Shown here: positions 1 to 11,017 of the stretch, in pieces
Numbering within the stretch: position 1 is the stretch's first letter
How the letters are laid out: the number at the start of each line of letters is the position of its first letter
Source of the DNA: Priapulus caudatus
Lineage: Eukaryota > Priapulida > Priapulimorpha > Priapulimorphida > Priapulidae
DNA: 64,000 nt
Assembly (NCBI RefSeq): GCF_000485595.1
Contig: NW_014578312.1
Span: 3,162 to 67,161, forward strand
Reading direction: 5' to 3'
Notes under the pieces: model-generated
What the model was told of the DNA's origin: nothing
The model's input: the letters and a program-made list of their open reading frames with translations, nothing else
The model's database searches: none
Made by a program: the position numbers and the translations under genes

Positions 1-480
1 GCGTCAATATACTACTACTACGGTACCGTACTAGTACTGCTAGGCTATTCTATAATATATATATATATATGAATCGATAGATGAAAGATTAGATGATAGA
101 TAAAACGTTATCTGGGACAGAATTATTCGGTCTAAGGTAAATATGGCATATGTCTAGCATACATTATATAGGCCTACATATAGCATATATCATGATATAG
201 CAATATATAGCATATATCATGATATAGCAATATATAGCATATATAATGATATAGCAATATATAGCATATATAATGATATACTAGCATATACCATATTATA
301 CCCAGACAGCACAACAGCACCAGGCCAATATTGGCCCAATATCGGTTAATCTTGGCACCAATAATATTGGCCCGATATTGGTTGATAATATTGGCCCGAC
401 ATTGCCAATATCGGCCTGACCCCCGGCTTGCACCTTGGCCCGACATCGGGTTAACTGGCTCCAGGTTGGCAGAATAATAG
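1..480. repeat. AT-rich tandem and palindromic repeats
   Basis: Positions 60-70 are a short TA run. From about 178 to 300 a unit of roughly 28 bases built on GCATATATCATGATATAG recurs about four times. From 325 to 440 a second motif made of CCAATATTGG and GGCCCGATATTGG recurs in both orientations, so this part can fold on itself. No gene was recognised. Confidence 0.6.
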
Positions 481-576
481 CATGGGGCTAAATGATACAC
501 TTTCCTTGAATGTCAGTGTGTGGGCTGGGCATTTTTGAATGAAAAAGATTGTACTATTAATTATTCTGGTTTCAAT

Positions 577-590
577 AAAAATTTATTAAA
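577..590 (-). promoter_or_regulatory. Polyadenylation signal of the MCPH1-like gene
   Basis: On the minus strand an AATAAA hexamer (plus-strand 582-587) overlaps the stop codon region of the BRCT reading frame. This is seen directly. That it marks the transcript end is inference, supported by the drop from GC-rich coding sequence to AT-rich sequence at this point. Confidence 0.4.
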
Positions 591-1645
591 ATGTCGAAAA
601 TGCATAACATTTGAGCATAACATTGCTCGTCTGCCCGCCAACACAGACGTCGGCCTTGCGATGGCATGCGGTCACCTCCGCCCCGCACTGCTGTAGCAGG
701 GTGACCATCTTCTCTTCTGGAGCGTCCGTGTTGCCAACGTGTACGCAGCCACACTGCGCAAACACCGCCTGCCAGTAGCAGTGGCCACCGCCGGCCGCTT
801 CCCGCTCGGCGCACGCAACCTGGGCGGCCGGGAACCACGCGACACACTCGTAGGGTGTCTCGGCAAGCCATGCGCCGGACTCGAGCACCCACGCGACGGA
901 GACGACCCAGCATCCGCGCGCGATCGCCACGAGTGCGTTCAGTGTGCGACGACGTGCGTCGTGTCGCAGCCAACGTCGTCACGGAGACTGAAGCGGCCGA
1001 GCTTGCCGACGATCGCGATGACCAGCTCCTGCTCGCTCGCGTCAAGACTCGTCATGACGATGCTGCTGCAGCTGCTGCTGCTGCTGCTCTGACTGCTGGT
1101 CTTCCACCGCTGCGGCCGTTGCTTCGCGGCAACGCCGGACGCATTTGCAGCAGAACTCTTCTCAGCGTATCGGCGTGGTTTCCGGGCGGCCGAGGGTTTG
1201 AACTCCTCTAGACTCGTCCGCGTCGGCGCCGTCACCGTCTTGAGGATTTCGACGACAGTGCTCGTCGAATTCGCATCATTTCGCCGACTCCACGCAGGTC
1301 TAGCGGGCTTCCCGGCTCTCTTCTTCCTCCGATCATGATCTCGGAGCCGGACACCTCCGCGCGGGACGTCTCGTGCGGTGTGCAGAGCTTCTGCGGTGCA
1401 CCGGGATCGCGTCGTCGAGGTGACCGGTCGCCGGCGACTTCAAGACGCTGTCCTATCGCGTCGCAATGCCGCGCTCGACGCCGAGCTGTCACCGGATGAC
1501 GCGCTGGCTCGCAGCCTCTGCATGATCTCCGTGCGCAGCCGCGACTGCTGCACGTACGTTGGAGTGTCCGGCACGGAGAGCGAGACGTCGCTGCCGTCGT
1601 CTTTTCCGCGTAGCCGAGATAAGATTCTGTGTCCCTCATATTCAT
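586..1645 (-). CDS. MCPH1: Microcephalin-like C-terminal tandem BRCT region (partial, frameshifted)
   Basis: The C-terminal part of a microcephalin-like protein. That family binds phosphorylated H2AX through tandem BRCT domains and acts in DNA-damage signalling and mitotic entry. A Ser-rich linker leads to VMTSLDASEQELVIAIVG, then a BRCT core with CDTTHVV, then RTLNALVAIARGCWVVSVAW and the GAWLAETPYE helix. The RTLN...IARGCW signature is characteristic of the MCPH1 second BRCT. A second BRCT start follows and ends early (CHRKADVCVGG, then a divergent tail), so the last BRCT is short. The frame breaks near position 945, between THVV and RTLN, and again near 1440-1500. These may be sequencing errors or pseudogene lesions. 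The 5' exons are not recognised here. Family assignment is confident; gene intactness is doubtful. Confidence 0.75.
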
Positions 1646-4054
1646 GCCGAAACAGGATGAGTTTTGACAGCTGTTTTCGAAGTTTTAGACCTGTTAATTT
1701 CTCAGTGAACAGCTTTGCAAGATGATGCATGCGTATCTTGATGTAGCATGCTGCTATGCACTTGATGAGGATGAAGACGTAATTGTGTTCTGGTGAACAT
1801 TCAAACATGTGATCAGCCAACTGCGCAAACAGGTAATGAGATCTAAAACAGCTGTTGCAAGGGCAGATGCAAGTCCTGGTGATTGTGGTAGTGCACCGTT
1901 CGTAGAGTGAAGCAGTCTTTGGAGGCAGCGCTCTGCGGAATTGCAAACTTTCACCACATCATGTGCTGGTTTCACTAGACCGCCACGATTCTTTTTCATC
2001 AGGAGACCTCCTCCAGCTTCCATACCAGTCGAGGTTAACACTGCCTGACATTCGGGGCAGGGAGTGCGTCGTATGGTCATGGTAACTACATAACCTGCTA
2101 TTTAGCCAATGGCAGCATCCTTTACTGGAGAGAGATGAAAAGTTTGGAGCATCTAGGTAGTCATGCTCTTCTGTAGATGGTTCTCTTTCGTCCAAGTCAT
2201 ACCGGCGAACAAGAAGCATGTCTCTCTCCGATGTGGGGAGGTCATCTTGATGATGCTTTGTCTGTTGGGCACTTGATACATGGAGAATGGGCGTGTTATC
2301 TTGGGCGATGCAGTTGCCCCCTTGGCCTTCAATTTGATGCCGTACCAAGTCTCTTGTATGTGGCTCGAAACTGTCGTGCTGTTGGGTTGTTGTTAGTTCC
2401 ACTAGCAGACCGAACTGCGCAGAAGAAGAGCTCAATGTGGTCTTGGGAGAGTTTGTACGTGAGGAGATACCTCAACATACTAGCTTCACTCTTGACAAGA
2501 GTCAAAAAGACCCTCCACACTCTTAATTCCTGCCAGGAATCCAATGAACGGCGTCTTCCTCCGGGTAAGATGCATTGGTTGTCCGTCTGCATGTGTTAGT
2601 TGCGTTATGTATGTGTACGCATGCTGGAGAAATCCCCTCCACTGCCACTCATTTTCGATTCTCAATGGAGACTTAGTTACGCGCCAGTGGATTTCGAGAA
2701 TTCATTATATCAAAGAGACGGTCTATGCACCGGATGAATTCCACAGTAGCTTCAGAGCCATGGAACTGGGGAAGGTGGAGGTCGCTATTGCAGTATTCAA
2801 TTGCATCAGCAACACTGCTGCTCAGAACTTGTGCAGCTAGATTAACCTTCATTTTTGCCAGGCTATGTGTGGTGCCTTCAGTCTGTTGCCTAGTCTAAGT
2901 CCTTCATCTTCTTGAAGTTTGTGGAGTTCGTTAATGTACGTCCATAAAATCTTGCAACCATTGGGAGTGGTGATGACCCATCCTGATGCTAATGTGTTGC
3001 GAATTAACTTCAACATATGGCAGCTGTCGAGGAGAACGTAGACACGGTGGTCTGAACTTGCTGGATGAGGAAACGATGGATCCAGGTCTGCCACCTTCAT
3101 CTTTGCTCCCAGTTCTGCTAGCATTGTCAGGTGACATGACGGCCCATCACAAGTTAATGATACGCAATGAACACCAACTTCATGAAGACGTATCAAGCAT
3201 TGCTGAATCAGGTTGGCCCGCTCCTTCCCTGTCATTCCATCGATAAGAAAGTATGCAACAGGAATTTTCCAGTTGCTATTCAGGGCTACAACCATGAATA
3301 CTAGAGCATCCTGTGCGACTGGTGTGGTATCATCTTCTATCCCAACACCGATGTTGACGTAACTGTGGAATTTTGAGCCGTCCCATTCAACATGCTTCCT
3401 GATAGCCATCTCGTCCAACATGAGGGCGCCTATGACTTGACTGTTCGTGTCCTTTGCTGCATCGGCCTTCAGCTTGAGGGCAGAGAATGCCTCCTGAGTG
3501 AAGCCTGGTTCCCCATTGACTCCAATGTACCACTTTCTGATGGTTGTTGGATGGGGAAGAGCAAAATCAAAGGTTTTGCGTACGTACTTGTATGCTTTTG
3601 CACTGTAAAACTGGAGTGTTAGTGCAAACGCTCGCAATACTGGGGGGTAACTATCCCGGCTAAGCGTTTTGTTCTTCTTGGAGGAAAGAATTCTTGTCAT
3701 AATCGCTGATGGAACATCAGCATACGTCTTTTGTAGCGTTTCTGCACCATTAGTCGAGATCAGCTGTTTTTCTTCCAGCGACTTCACAACCTCTTGGAGC
3801 GATGATACCTTCTTCTTAAGGCGGCGAGATTTCTGCTGTGTAGTCTTGAGTTTTTTTTTTAGGTTATTAATCTGATCCTCTGCAGCGTAAAGTCGTCTTT
3901 TTACTGCTCTCGGACTCTCCTCGATCGAGTAGGAATGATCTTTCTCAACCAACTGACGGGAAGACTTGGGACTCAGTTCTCCAGGGTCAGAGTTGTTGCT
4001 TGTCTCCACCTGCTTGCTACACCTCTCACGTGGAGCTTTCCTTGGACGTTGAAC
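1640..4054 (-). pseudogene. THAP9/P-element-type transposase, main exon, with frameshifts
   Basis: The body of a P-element-superfamily transposase, which cuts and pastes DNA with an RNase H-like core. After a basic Ser-rich stretch and a coiled coil (4000-3730) come the catalytic-core motifs LMLDEMAIRKHVEWD and LTCDGPSC, then LDSCHMLKLIRN, KVNLAAQVLS, YLLTYKLSQDHIELFF with NNPTARQF, and the C-terminal RGGLVKPAHDVV and IRMHHLAKLF motifs. All are in family order. The frame breaks at about 2856 (a missing A in a run), about 2680, about 2512, in 2435-2080 and near 1950. No single long frame survives, so it is a pseudogene or has base errors. The first 403 codons (4054-2855) are intact. The splice from the THAP exon is phase 0 on both sides. 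Confidence 0.85.
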
Positions 4055-4411
4055 CTTCAAATATCAAATTCAAATAACTCCTGGTACAATATTGTGATTT
4101 CAGCTGAATACCTTAACTTTCTATCATTTATAATTGTGATAATATTTAACTTGTGATTGAAATATACAAAAAGGGAGACTGCATTTTAATACAGTGAAAT
4201 ATATTGCTAGAGAAACATGCAGTTGATAAACAATAGATGAAATAATATCATGTAAAATGCAGATTTAGTTAAATTTATTACCCGCGCCCCAATACAGAAT
4301 CCAATACAAAAAAGCAGCTGCCATAAAAAAGTATTTAAGGAACTGAGAATGTTTTCTTGCTTTCACCCTCTAGCGAACAATCCTAGTACATATCCCCCCC
4401 ACACACACACT

Positions 4412-4421
4412 AACAACAACG

Positions 4422-4487
<66 letters not shown>
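4412..4487. repeat. (CAA)n microsatellite in the THAP intron
   Basis: About 25 copies of AAC with a few early interruptions. On the minus strand it would read as poly-valine in one frame, but it lies beyond the splice donor of the THAP exon. Confidence 0.9.
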
Positions 4488-4488
<1 letters not shown>

Positions 4489-4516
4489 AACCCTCTTGTA
4501 GATATTTTACTCTTAC

Positions 4517-4712
4517 GTTCTTGAGATGGTCTGGAAAGTCAAAGAGTATTGGTACTGCATCTTCTGCCAGCCGGGTTGTCTGACCACTGTGGTCAAAGCA
4601 GTTTCCTGCAAAATGATCTGAACACAACACCGCCCTCTTCGATGGATACCACTTGTCTCTCTTCATGTTCACAAGCCATTTGCTTAGCAAGGCAGGGCGG
4701 CCAAAAGGGAAC
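4517..4712 (-). CDS. THAP zinc-finger exon of the P-element-type transposase
   Basis: The second part of a THAP domain, the C2CH DNA-binding finger found at the start of P-element and THAP9 transposases. Visible motifs are FPFGRPALLSKWLVNMKRDKW, then CSDHF (third Cys and His ligands) and the closing box AVPILFDFP. The first Cys pair (C-x2-4-C) must lie in an exon further upstream, which I did not find. The exon is bounded by a TTGTTTTAG acceptor and a GTAAGAG donor. It joins the transposase exon at 4054 in phase 0. The intron between them contains a (CAA)n tract. Confidence 0.85.
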
Positions 4713-5029
4713 CTAAAACAAGCAAAATGTAACATTTTCCTTTATTTAATTTATCATTTCGCTTTTAGTTACTGTATACGCTGTATATTTCACGGTGGTT
4801 TAATTTTCGCGATTTTAGCGAACGCGTCCCCGATCGCGAAAATAACAACACGGGAAAATAGCAACACGCTGTTCGTCACTGATTCGGGAATTCACCGACC
4901 GCGAAATTAACCACTCGCGAAATTGTCCGTCAGGTCTGAATTCGTGAAAATACCTGTACGTGAAAAATATGGCGTGTACAGTATGTTCCCCTTGCGTGAT
5001 CCCCGTTAATTGTGTAATGCCACAATAAC

Positions 5030-5310
5030 TCCTCCGGTCGTTACCACTGGTCTAAGATTTGATCACTGGATTGTGACCTTGATTGAACCGTCACGTGGTG
5101 TGTGGTACGAAAGAGGAAGACATAGAATCAACAACAGAGATGAATTACTTTATGCATCGGCCATCCAACCAACGCGTTTAATCAAAGAAGAAACATCAGA
5201 CTAAATACACTTACATAGGTGCGCGGATCGGCTCTATAATATAGGTGGACTCATGACACAATAGAACGTGGCACAGTAAGGAGCCGGCTCAAGGCACGGC
5301 CGATCGAGAT
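5030..5310. repeat. Dispersed repeat, copy 1
   Basis: The sequence from TTACCACTGGTCTAAGAT through TTACTTTATG and on to AAGGCACGG recurs, diverged, at 12135-12400 in the same orientation. The surrounding 4736-5754 holds no gene I can recognise. Family unknown; a retrotransposon end is possible. Confidence 0.6.
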
Positions 5311-5774
5311 GAGTCGCGATGAAACCCAAGCAAAATCGCGAAGTCGTGACGGGAATCCATCGAAATCTTAACTAACGTCGCGATTAAAATCCGCCAAAAC
5401 CTTAGCTAAAGTCGCGATGTCGCAGCTGAAATCCATTTGAAACCTCGTTAAGAACTAGGAACTTGAGTGGCGTAGGCATGGTTGCTAAACGCCCCAAGAT
5501 GTGGGAATGCTGCGTGGTCCGCTGAACGAATCATCGCGTGGTCTGCGGAACGAATCATCAGTAGCCTGGGTTGACCCTCAGCCATCTACCGCCGTCCGGT
5601 GGAGGTCGACGATGGGAGAGCCAGTCGTACAGTGAGTATCACACGCACACACCAAAATTTCAATGTGGTGTAGCTAATTTGGTTTAGCTACATTAAATTT
5701 TACATCATGACAACAATACAACTTTTTACAAGTACCTAGCTCCAAGAAACGGTCTTGCTAGGTTTAGAAGATAG

Positions 5775-5853
5775 ACAATATTATATATATGTATATTATA
5801 CATATATATATACATATATACAATATTATATGTATATAATATATATATTATAC
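5775..5853. repeat. TA-rich simple repeat
   Basis: A run of TATATA with GTATA and CATA interruptions just before the truncated reverse transcriptase fragment. Confidence 0.8.
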
Positions 5854-5854
5854 A

Positions 5855-6327
5855 TGTCCTTGGTCCGCCCACACCTGGAATATGCTATACAAGCTTGGAG
5901 ACCTTATTTGATAAAGGACATAGAGCTCCTTGAAAAAGTTCAGAGACGAGCGACTAAACTAGTGGAAGGATTGGGTAGCTTGTCATACCAGCAAAGACTA
6001 CAAAGGCTGAATCCTACTACTCTAGAGACGCGTAGAGAGAGAGCTGATCTTATCGAGACCTATAAGATTATGACAGGCTTGGAGAATATTGATCATAGGA
6101 CATTTTTTTCACCTGCAATCCTGTCCCACCAGAGGTCACAGCATGAAACTGTACAAAGAGCGCAGTCGTCTCGAATTACGGAAAACATTTTCTCTCAGAG
6201 AGTGATTGACAGCTGGAACAGCCTTCCCCAACATGTTATTGCGGCAAAAGACTGCTCACATTTAAATCGAATTAGGCCGCTATGGACAGTCAGGGTTTTA
6301 TATAAGCGCAAGCTGCCTAACCCTTGA
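5855..6327 (+). pseudogene. 3' fragment of a non-LTR retrotransposon reverse transcriptase
   Basis: The C-terminal end of a LINE ORF2, beyond the catalytic palm. The motif SLVRPHLEYAIQAWRPYL followed by LLEKVQRRATKLV is typical of the thumb region of CR1/Jockey-like elements. Further on are the conserved RRERADLIETYKI and SWNSLPQHVI blocks. The reading frame is open for about 155 codons to the stop at 6325-6327. The palm domain with its YxDD motif is absent: sequence upstream of 5850 is a TATA-rich simple repeat. This is therefore a 5'-truncated copy, as most LINE insertions are. The exact clade cannot be fixed from this piece. Confidence 0.85.
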
Positions 6328-7310
6328 TAGCCATACAAACACTTGATGTGATGTGTGGCTGTACAGTAAATACAGTAAATACAATCGGTCGCACAGCTTT
6401 GTCGGGCTTAGTACAAGTACATAGCGATCTGCCTTTGCTACAGCCCTTTGCTAACACACACAACATACCCAGCACGGCACAGGGGCTATGTCCGCGAGTG
6501 ACACGGGGCACAGGCTGGTTCACCACACAAAACATAACAAAATTACAGACTGTAGGCCTACTGCGCTAACGTTATCATCGGTTATAAAATCAGAAAGGGT
6601 CAATTTCTGAATTATTGTTCCAAACTATTAAACATATAAAATGCATAGACATAGCGTTCATTCAACTACAAATAGGCCTACTGTAGTTAGATTATACAAT
6701 CTGCTGTATGTCAATACGCTTCGCTGGCACGATCGTCCACAAAACAAGTTGATCATAGGTTACGACTTACGTATAATAATGCTGTTTTTATCATAAATTT
6801 GCCCATATAATGCTAACTTACAAATGAAATGTCCTTCCACATTCCTTAACCTGCTGGTTAGTGCAGTTTATGGCTGCACAGGATGGCATTCTCTAACAAA
6901 TAAATCTAAAATGTTTTTCTCGAGACCTAGAGTTGCTTATAATTATTGCTAGCAGACGTTCGCAGCTAGATCGGATCCCTTCTTTCATACGAATGGTAAC
7001 ATAAGAATTAATATAATTGGTAGAATAGGCTCCGACTAGCTAGCACGTGACTCGTGACGTCACGTAAAAAATTATTTTTCGTGTATTTCTCGTTCCTTAG
7101 CTCCATACATGTATCATATACATAATCCATATTTATATAATCTCTTAAGTATGGATCAAAGTTTTTTTTCATGCTAATTTGAATAATAGAATAAGTCGCG
7201 TTTTCTTATTATTCATTTGAAATGTTGTGGGGCACAGACCGGCAGATTCAGCTTTACAGAGTGGTTGGAAGATGGCGCTCTTGCGTCACTGTCATAGGCC
7301 AATGCTCTAT
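6328..7310. other. Intergenic, no gene seen
   Basis: AT-rich sequence without a convincing reading frame on either strand. The segment 6380-6540 ends in AGGCTGGTTCACCACAC, which resembles 12690-12710 and may be part of the same dispersed element. Confidence 0.4.
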
Positions 7311-7315
7311 CCAGA

Positions 7316-7368
7316 TTATATCAGGAGTAAGATAATATAGATTCTATATTATCTTACTCCTGATTATA
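7316..7368. repeat. Near-perfect palindrome
   Basis: ATCAGGAGTAAGATAATATAG (from about 7320) is followed within a few bases by its reverse complement, ending near 7366. It could form a hairpin with a stem of about 22 bp. It is probably a small MITE remnant. Confidence 0.75.
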
Positions 7369-7374
7369 TTATAG

Positions 7375-7620
7375 AGATCAGTGGTTGACAAAGTCCGTGC
7401 TGCTTTCGCGTGAAATCTCGTGTGAAATCTCGAATGGTAAATATAATAGAACAGCAGCACGGACTTCAGCACGGACAGCACGGACACTGTGCCGCAACCC
7501 GCAACTCGCAGGCAGTTAGTTGACGAGTTCCGTGCCGATCTCGCGTGCAAATCTCGTGTGAAATATCGAATGGTAACTATAATAAGATAAGATAGAACAG
7601 CTTTATTGTAAAGCCAACCG
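7375..7620. repeat. Dispersed repeat with CTCGTGTGAAATCTCGAATG motif
   Basis: The motif occurs twice here (about 7417 and 7553). It recurs at 39285-39345 and, in reverse, as two direct 85-bp copies at 45455-45625. Each copy is joined to an ATAATAGAACAGC tract. This is a non-coding interspersed family. Confidence 0.7.
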
Positions 7621-8463
7621 TTTGTATCTTGTATCTTGGCACCCTCTCTTGAATTTTCTAAATATTTCTATATTATTAGTGTTTCGAATCACCAGAATTT
7701 TCCGCACATAATCTGCCGCTGGTTTCAATTGTCCGTGGTTGTCTATATTCAGTTGTCTGTCAAGAATAATGTAACCCAACAAGAGAGGCGTTACATGCAC
7801 AAATGCTACCCTACTATTGCACGAAGTGTCGTTGTCGTAACACTAACAGCTACTATACAGATATGTACCCGAGGCCAAAATATACTCAGTCTGCACGAAG
7901 AACTTCCACCCTCATTGGCCCAGCGGGCCTGTAGAAATGTATAATTCACTGGCCCCCACTAGGTTTTACAGGCCCGAATCAATGATCATCATATTATGAA
8001 AAGAGAAACCGAACCGGACCGTAAGTTGTTGCGACTTCCAGCGGCGACAAACACGCATGGTGTTGACTAGTTACTTCCCCTACTTAAGATCGGGAATATG
8101 ATGCCCTATCGGTAAACATCGGTAAATTTTCATACAAAATATCGGGAATTTCGGTAAATTCTCAGACTGATCATCACACAAAGAAGCTGAAATATCAGTA
8201 ATATACCATTTATTCCTTTTTTTCCACTGGCCCATCGGGCTTGTTCATTTACCAGTTTCATTGGCCCCACAGAAAATTTACTGGCCTCTGATACCGGGCC
8301 AGTGGTTAATTTCGCAGACTGTATACTACGGTATCCTACTCTCTATCTATCCTACTAATAGTACTATCTATACTTCTCTATTCTTGGGCCCCCGAGGTAG
8401 TTTTAGGTTGTTTAGTATTAACTATAGTATTATGTTTATATTTTGGCCTCGGGTACATATCGG

Positions 8464-8872
8464 CCCAAGGATAGAGAACATGGGTCCCAATAAAACCAAC
8501 GCTGTGGCTATATGCCCGGCAGCCGGGCACGGTCTTCGTTTTCCTAAATGCCCGGCAGTTCCTAACCCTAACTCTAACCCTAACCCTAACAAAACCCCTA
8601 ACTCTAGCCCTAAACCTAACCCTAACCCTAACTCTAATCCTAACCCTTGTTTACTTAAGATAACGCTAAAAATTAAAAACTGCCGGGCATTTAGGAAATC
8701 GAAGACCGTACCCGGCAGCCGTCAGATATACGCCGGCTGCCGGGCATATAGCCACTCTGTAAAACCAATGAACCCTAACGATAACCCTAACCTATTATAT
8801 TGATGTAATATTATATTTATATTGATGTAAATGACATTGGTTTTATTGGGACCCATGTTCTCTATCCTTGAA
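8464..8872. mobile_element. Fold-back element with telomere-repeat core, copy 1
   Basis: The outer arms GGATAGAGAACATGGGTCCC (8469-8488) and its reverse complement (about 8850-8869) enclose inner arms. The left inner arm, with GCCCGGCAGCCGGGCACGG, matches the reverse complement of about 8681-8755. The centre is a degenerate CCCTAA array (8559-8646). A second copy starts at 37164. There is no coding capacity. The architecture, nested inverted repeats around telomere-like DNA, suggests a non-autonomous fold-back transposon. Confidence 0.75.
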
Positions 8873-8904
8873 CCTATATATTTTTATATGAGGTATGTTT
8901 AGGG

Positions 8905-9012
8905 TTAGGGTTAGGGTACACTTCTGTAGTACAAGTCTGGTACACTGTGTATACATAATATGTACCTCGGGCTCGGGTACATATCTGTAGTACCTGTTAC
9001 GACAACGACCCC
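8905..9012. repeat. Dispersed repeat with GGGTACATATCTGTAGTACC
   Basis: A short TTAGGG run is followed by GGTACACTTCTGTAGTACAAG and a ~20-base GGGTACATATCTGTAGTACC block. The same order recurs at 10005-10120, and the last block again at 10382-10420. This looks like a small interspersed family with telomere-like sequence attached. Confidence 0.65.
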
Positions 9013-9039
9013 TTGAGCCCTACTACAGTGTATTGTTGT

Positions 9040-9990
9040 GTTACATTATTACCTCCGCGCAACGGAGTTGCAGGGAGATAATGTGATCCCTCTCGTGTGA
9101 TGTGTTCGTGTGTGCGTGTAGCCAGCAGCGAGCCACGCGTTGGCGCGATCGATTCAGCACCAGCTCGCCTTAGGGCGTCGAGTCAGCAGCAGCTCGCTCG
9201 CTTGCGCGCAACAATCAATATTTCAGCAATTCTACTACTACAAGCTAGAACTACCCACTAGAAACTGCAACTAAAACTGAAACTAGAGTGCGAGCGAGCG
9301 GCGCGATCGATAGCGTGTCGAGTCAGCGAGTGGCGAGTCAGCAGCAGTCGAGTCAGTCAGCAGCCGCCACCAGTGAGCACATACATGTTACATGCTCGCG
9401 GAGGTATGCACTCTCCGTGAGTGCCCTCTGTCTAGTTGTATCTAGTGGTTGTCCAACAGGCCTCGAATTAAGTGACGAGAGGGGCAAGGCACTTTTTTGG
9501 GGGCATGTGAGAAATTGCCTTGAATTTTCTCTAAAATGGATGGGCACCTATAGGCAATTTTAAAAGGCACCAAGGCAACTCTCACAATTTGAGAAGGGCA
9601 CCAGGGCACTTTTGTAAAATAAAGGAAAACTCATAACAAATTAATACATCAACCTCTGCTAATGGAAGTACAGTAACAGGGTTCAATTAACGTTAACTTT
9701 TTATTTCACTAGACCATCGGGCTAGTAACTGAGGAAAACCACTAGTCCTGACCTAACTTTCACTAGCCCAGACCCAAACCATTGTTATGGAAAACTTTGT
9801 GTCATCGTATGAATTCTACTAAAATTTCTCTAAATTTACTGCACTTAGTAAGCTACACACCATACAGATCACAGCTGGCCATTGTTGCACGAGTGTCGTT
9901 TCCCGCGCTTTAAATCGCGTGCGGGCCGAGTCCACGTGCAGCATTTAAATATTCGTGTTCTACCACGTGCATACACAGACACATGTTTAT
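9040..9990. other. Intergenic with short repeats, no gene seen
   Basis: Contains AGTCAGCAG-type repeats (9175-9365) and a region 9470-9620 in which GGCAAGGCAC/AGGGCACC motifs recur. The GGAGGTATGCACTCTCCGTG string near 9400 resembles a common invertebrate interspersed repeat. No supported coding sequence. Confidence 0.4.
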
Positions 9991-10559
9991 ATTTTTATAT
10001 GAGGTATGTTTAGGGTTAGGGTTTGGGTACACTTCTGTAGTACAAGTCTGGTACACTTTGTGTATACATATATGTACCTCGGGTACATATCTGTAATACC
10101 TGATAAGACAACGACCCCTTCGGTGTGACTAACGTCAATATGCAGGTCTTCTACTCGGTCTTCTAACAGTGAAACTAACACTAGCGAGATCGTTTCTTGG
10201 AGCCAAGTGTATTGCATGATTATGAACAGCATATATCTACGTGGCTATGTTGTGCCCAAACTTATCTTGCACAACTCCACTCACTTGTAACGACTAACGG
10301 ACACTCCACACTACACAATGCTAATTTGTTTTTTAGCATATAATATATATATATATATGTTGGTCGCACTCGAACCTACCTCGGGTACATATCTGTAGTA
10401 CCTGATACGACAACGACCCCATCTGCTGTTCGTCACACTTACTCACAAAGCCTGTTCGGGTTAGCAATACACTATGACTGAGTTAGCCCGACCAGGCTGT
10501 GCGACCGATTGTCTTTCTTTATCTTCTAACCTTAGCAAGACCGTTTCTTGGGGCTATGT

Positions 10560-10800
10560 ATGAGTATGATTATGAATGTTAAATAGTTTGTCTGTATGTC
10601 ATTATCATCATTTATGCCATTTGAATTATACTCTATTTCATTGCATATATTTGCATTGGACTAGTATGAATTTCGTAAGTTCTCTCACTATCAACCTGTC
10701 TGGCATGGGTGGCCAAGCTCTAGGGGCCTTAGCTCTAGAAGTAGAACTATACTACTATAGCCCTTTGCTGGTGGCGGAGCGAAGGACTATAGTTCTAGAG
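10560..10800. repeat. Interspersed repeat shared with the 39.8 kb palindrome arms
   Basis: The stretch with GCATTGGACTAGT, TCAGTTCTCTCACTA-like and AGCCCTTTGCTG blocks matches 39790-40040 and, in reverse, 44755-45010. It is therefore a third, isolated copy of the sequence that forms part of the large inverted repeat. Confidence 0.65.
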
Positions 10801-11017
10801 CTATCTGGAGGAACTCGAGAACTATCTTATCAGTATCAGACTCGGTTACACGATTATAGAGAAAAATTACAGGGGCTATTCCTCAGTGACATCCACACCG
10901 AAGGGGGTTACTATTTGTGGATGAGGAAGAGGGGGATTGAAAAGTTGGACATCATTTTGGGGGGCGGGATACTTTAATTGACAATGCAGTGTCATTAGAA
11001 TTTAGAGCATAGAGATA

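Noticed and set aside
8261-8803. 180-codon frame with Asn-Pro repeats
   Set aside because: The NPNPNP part is a translation of the CCCTAA array inside a fold-back element.
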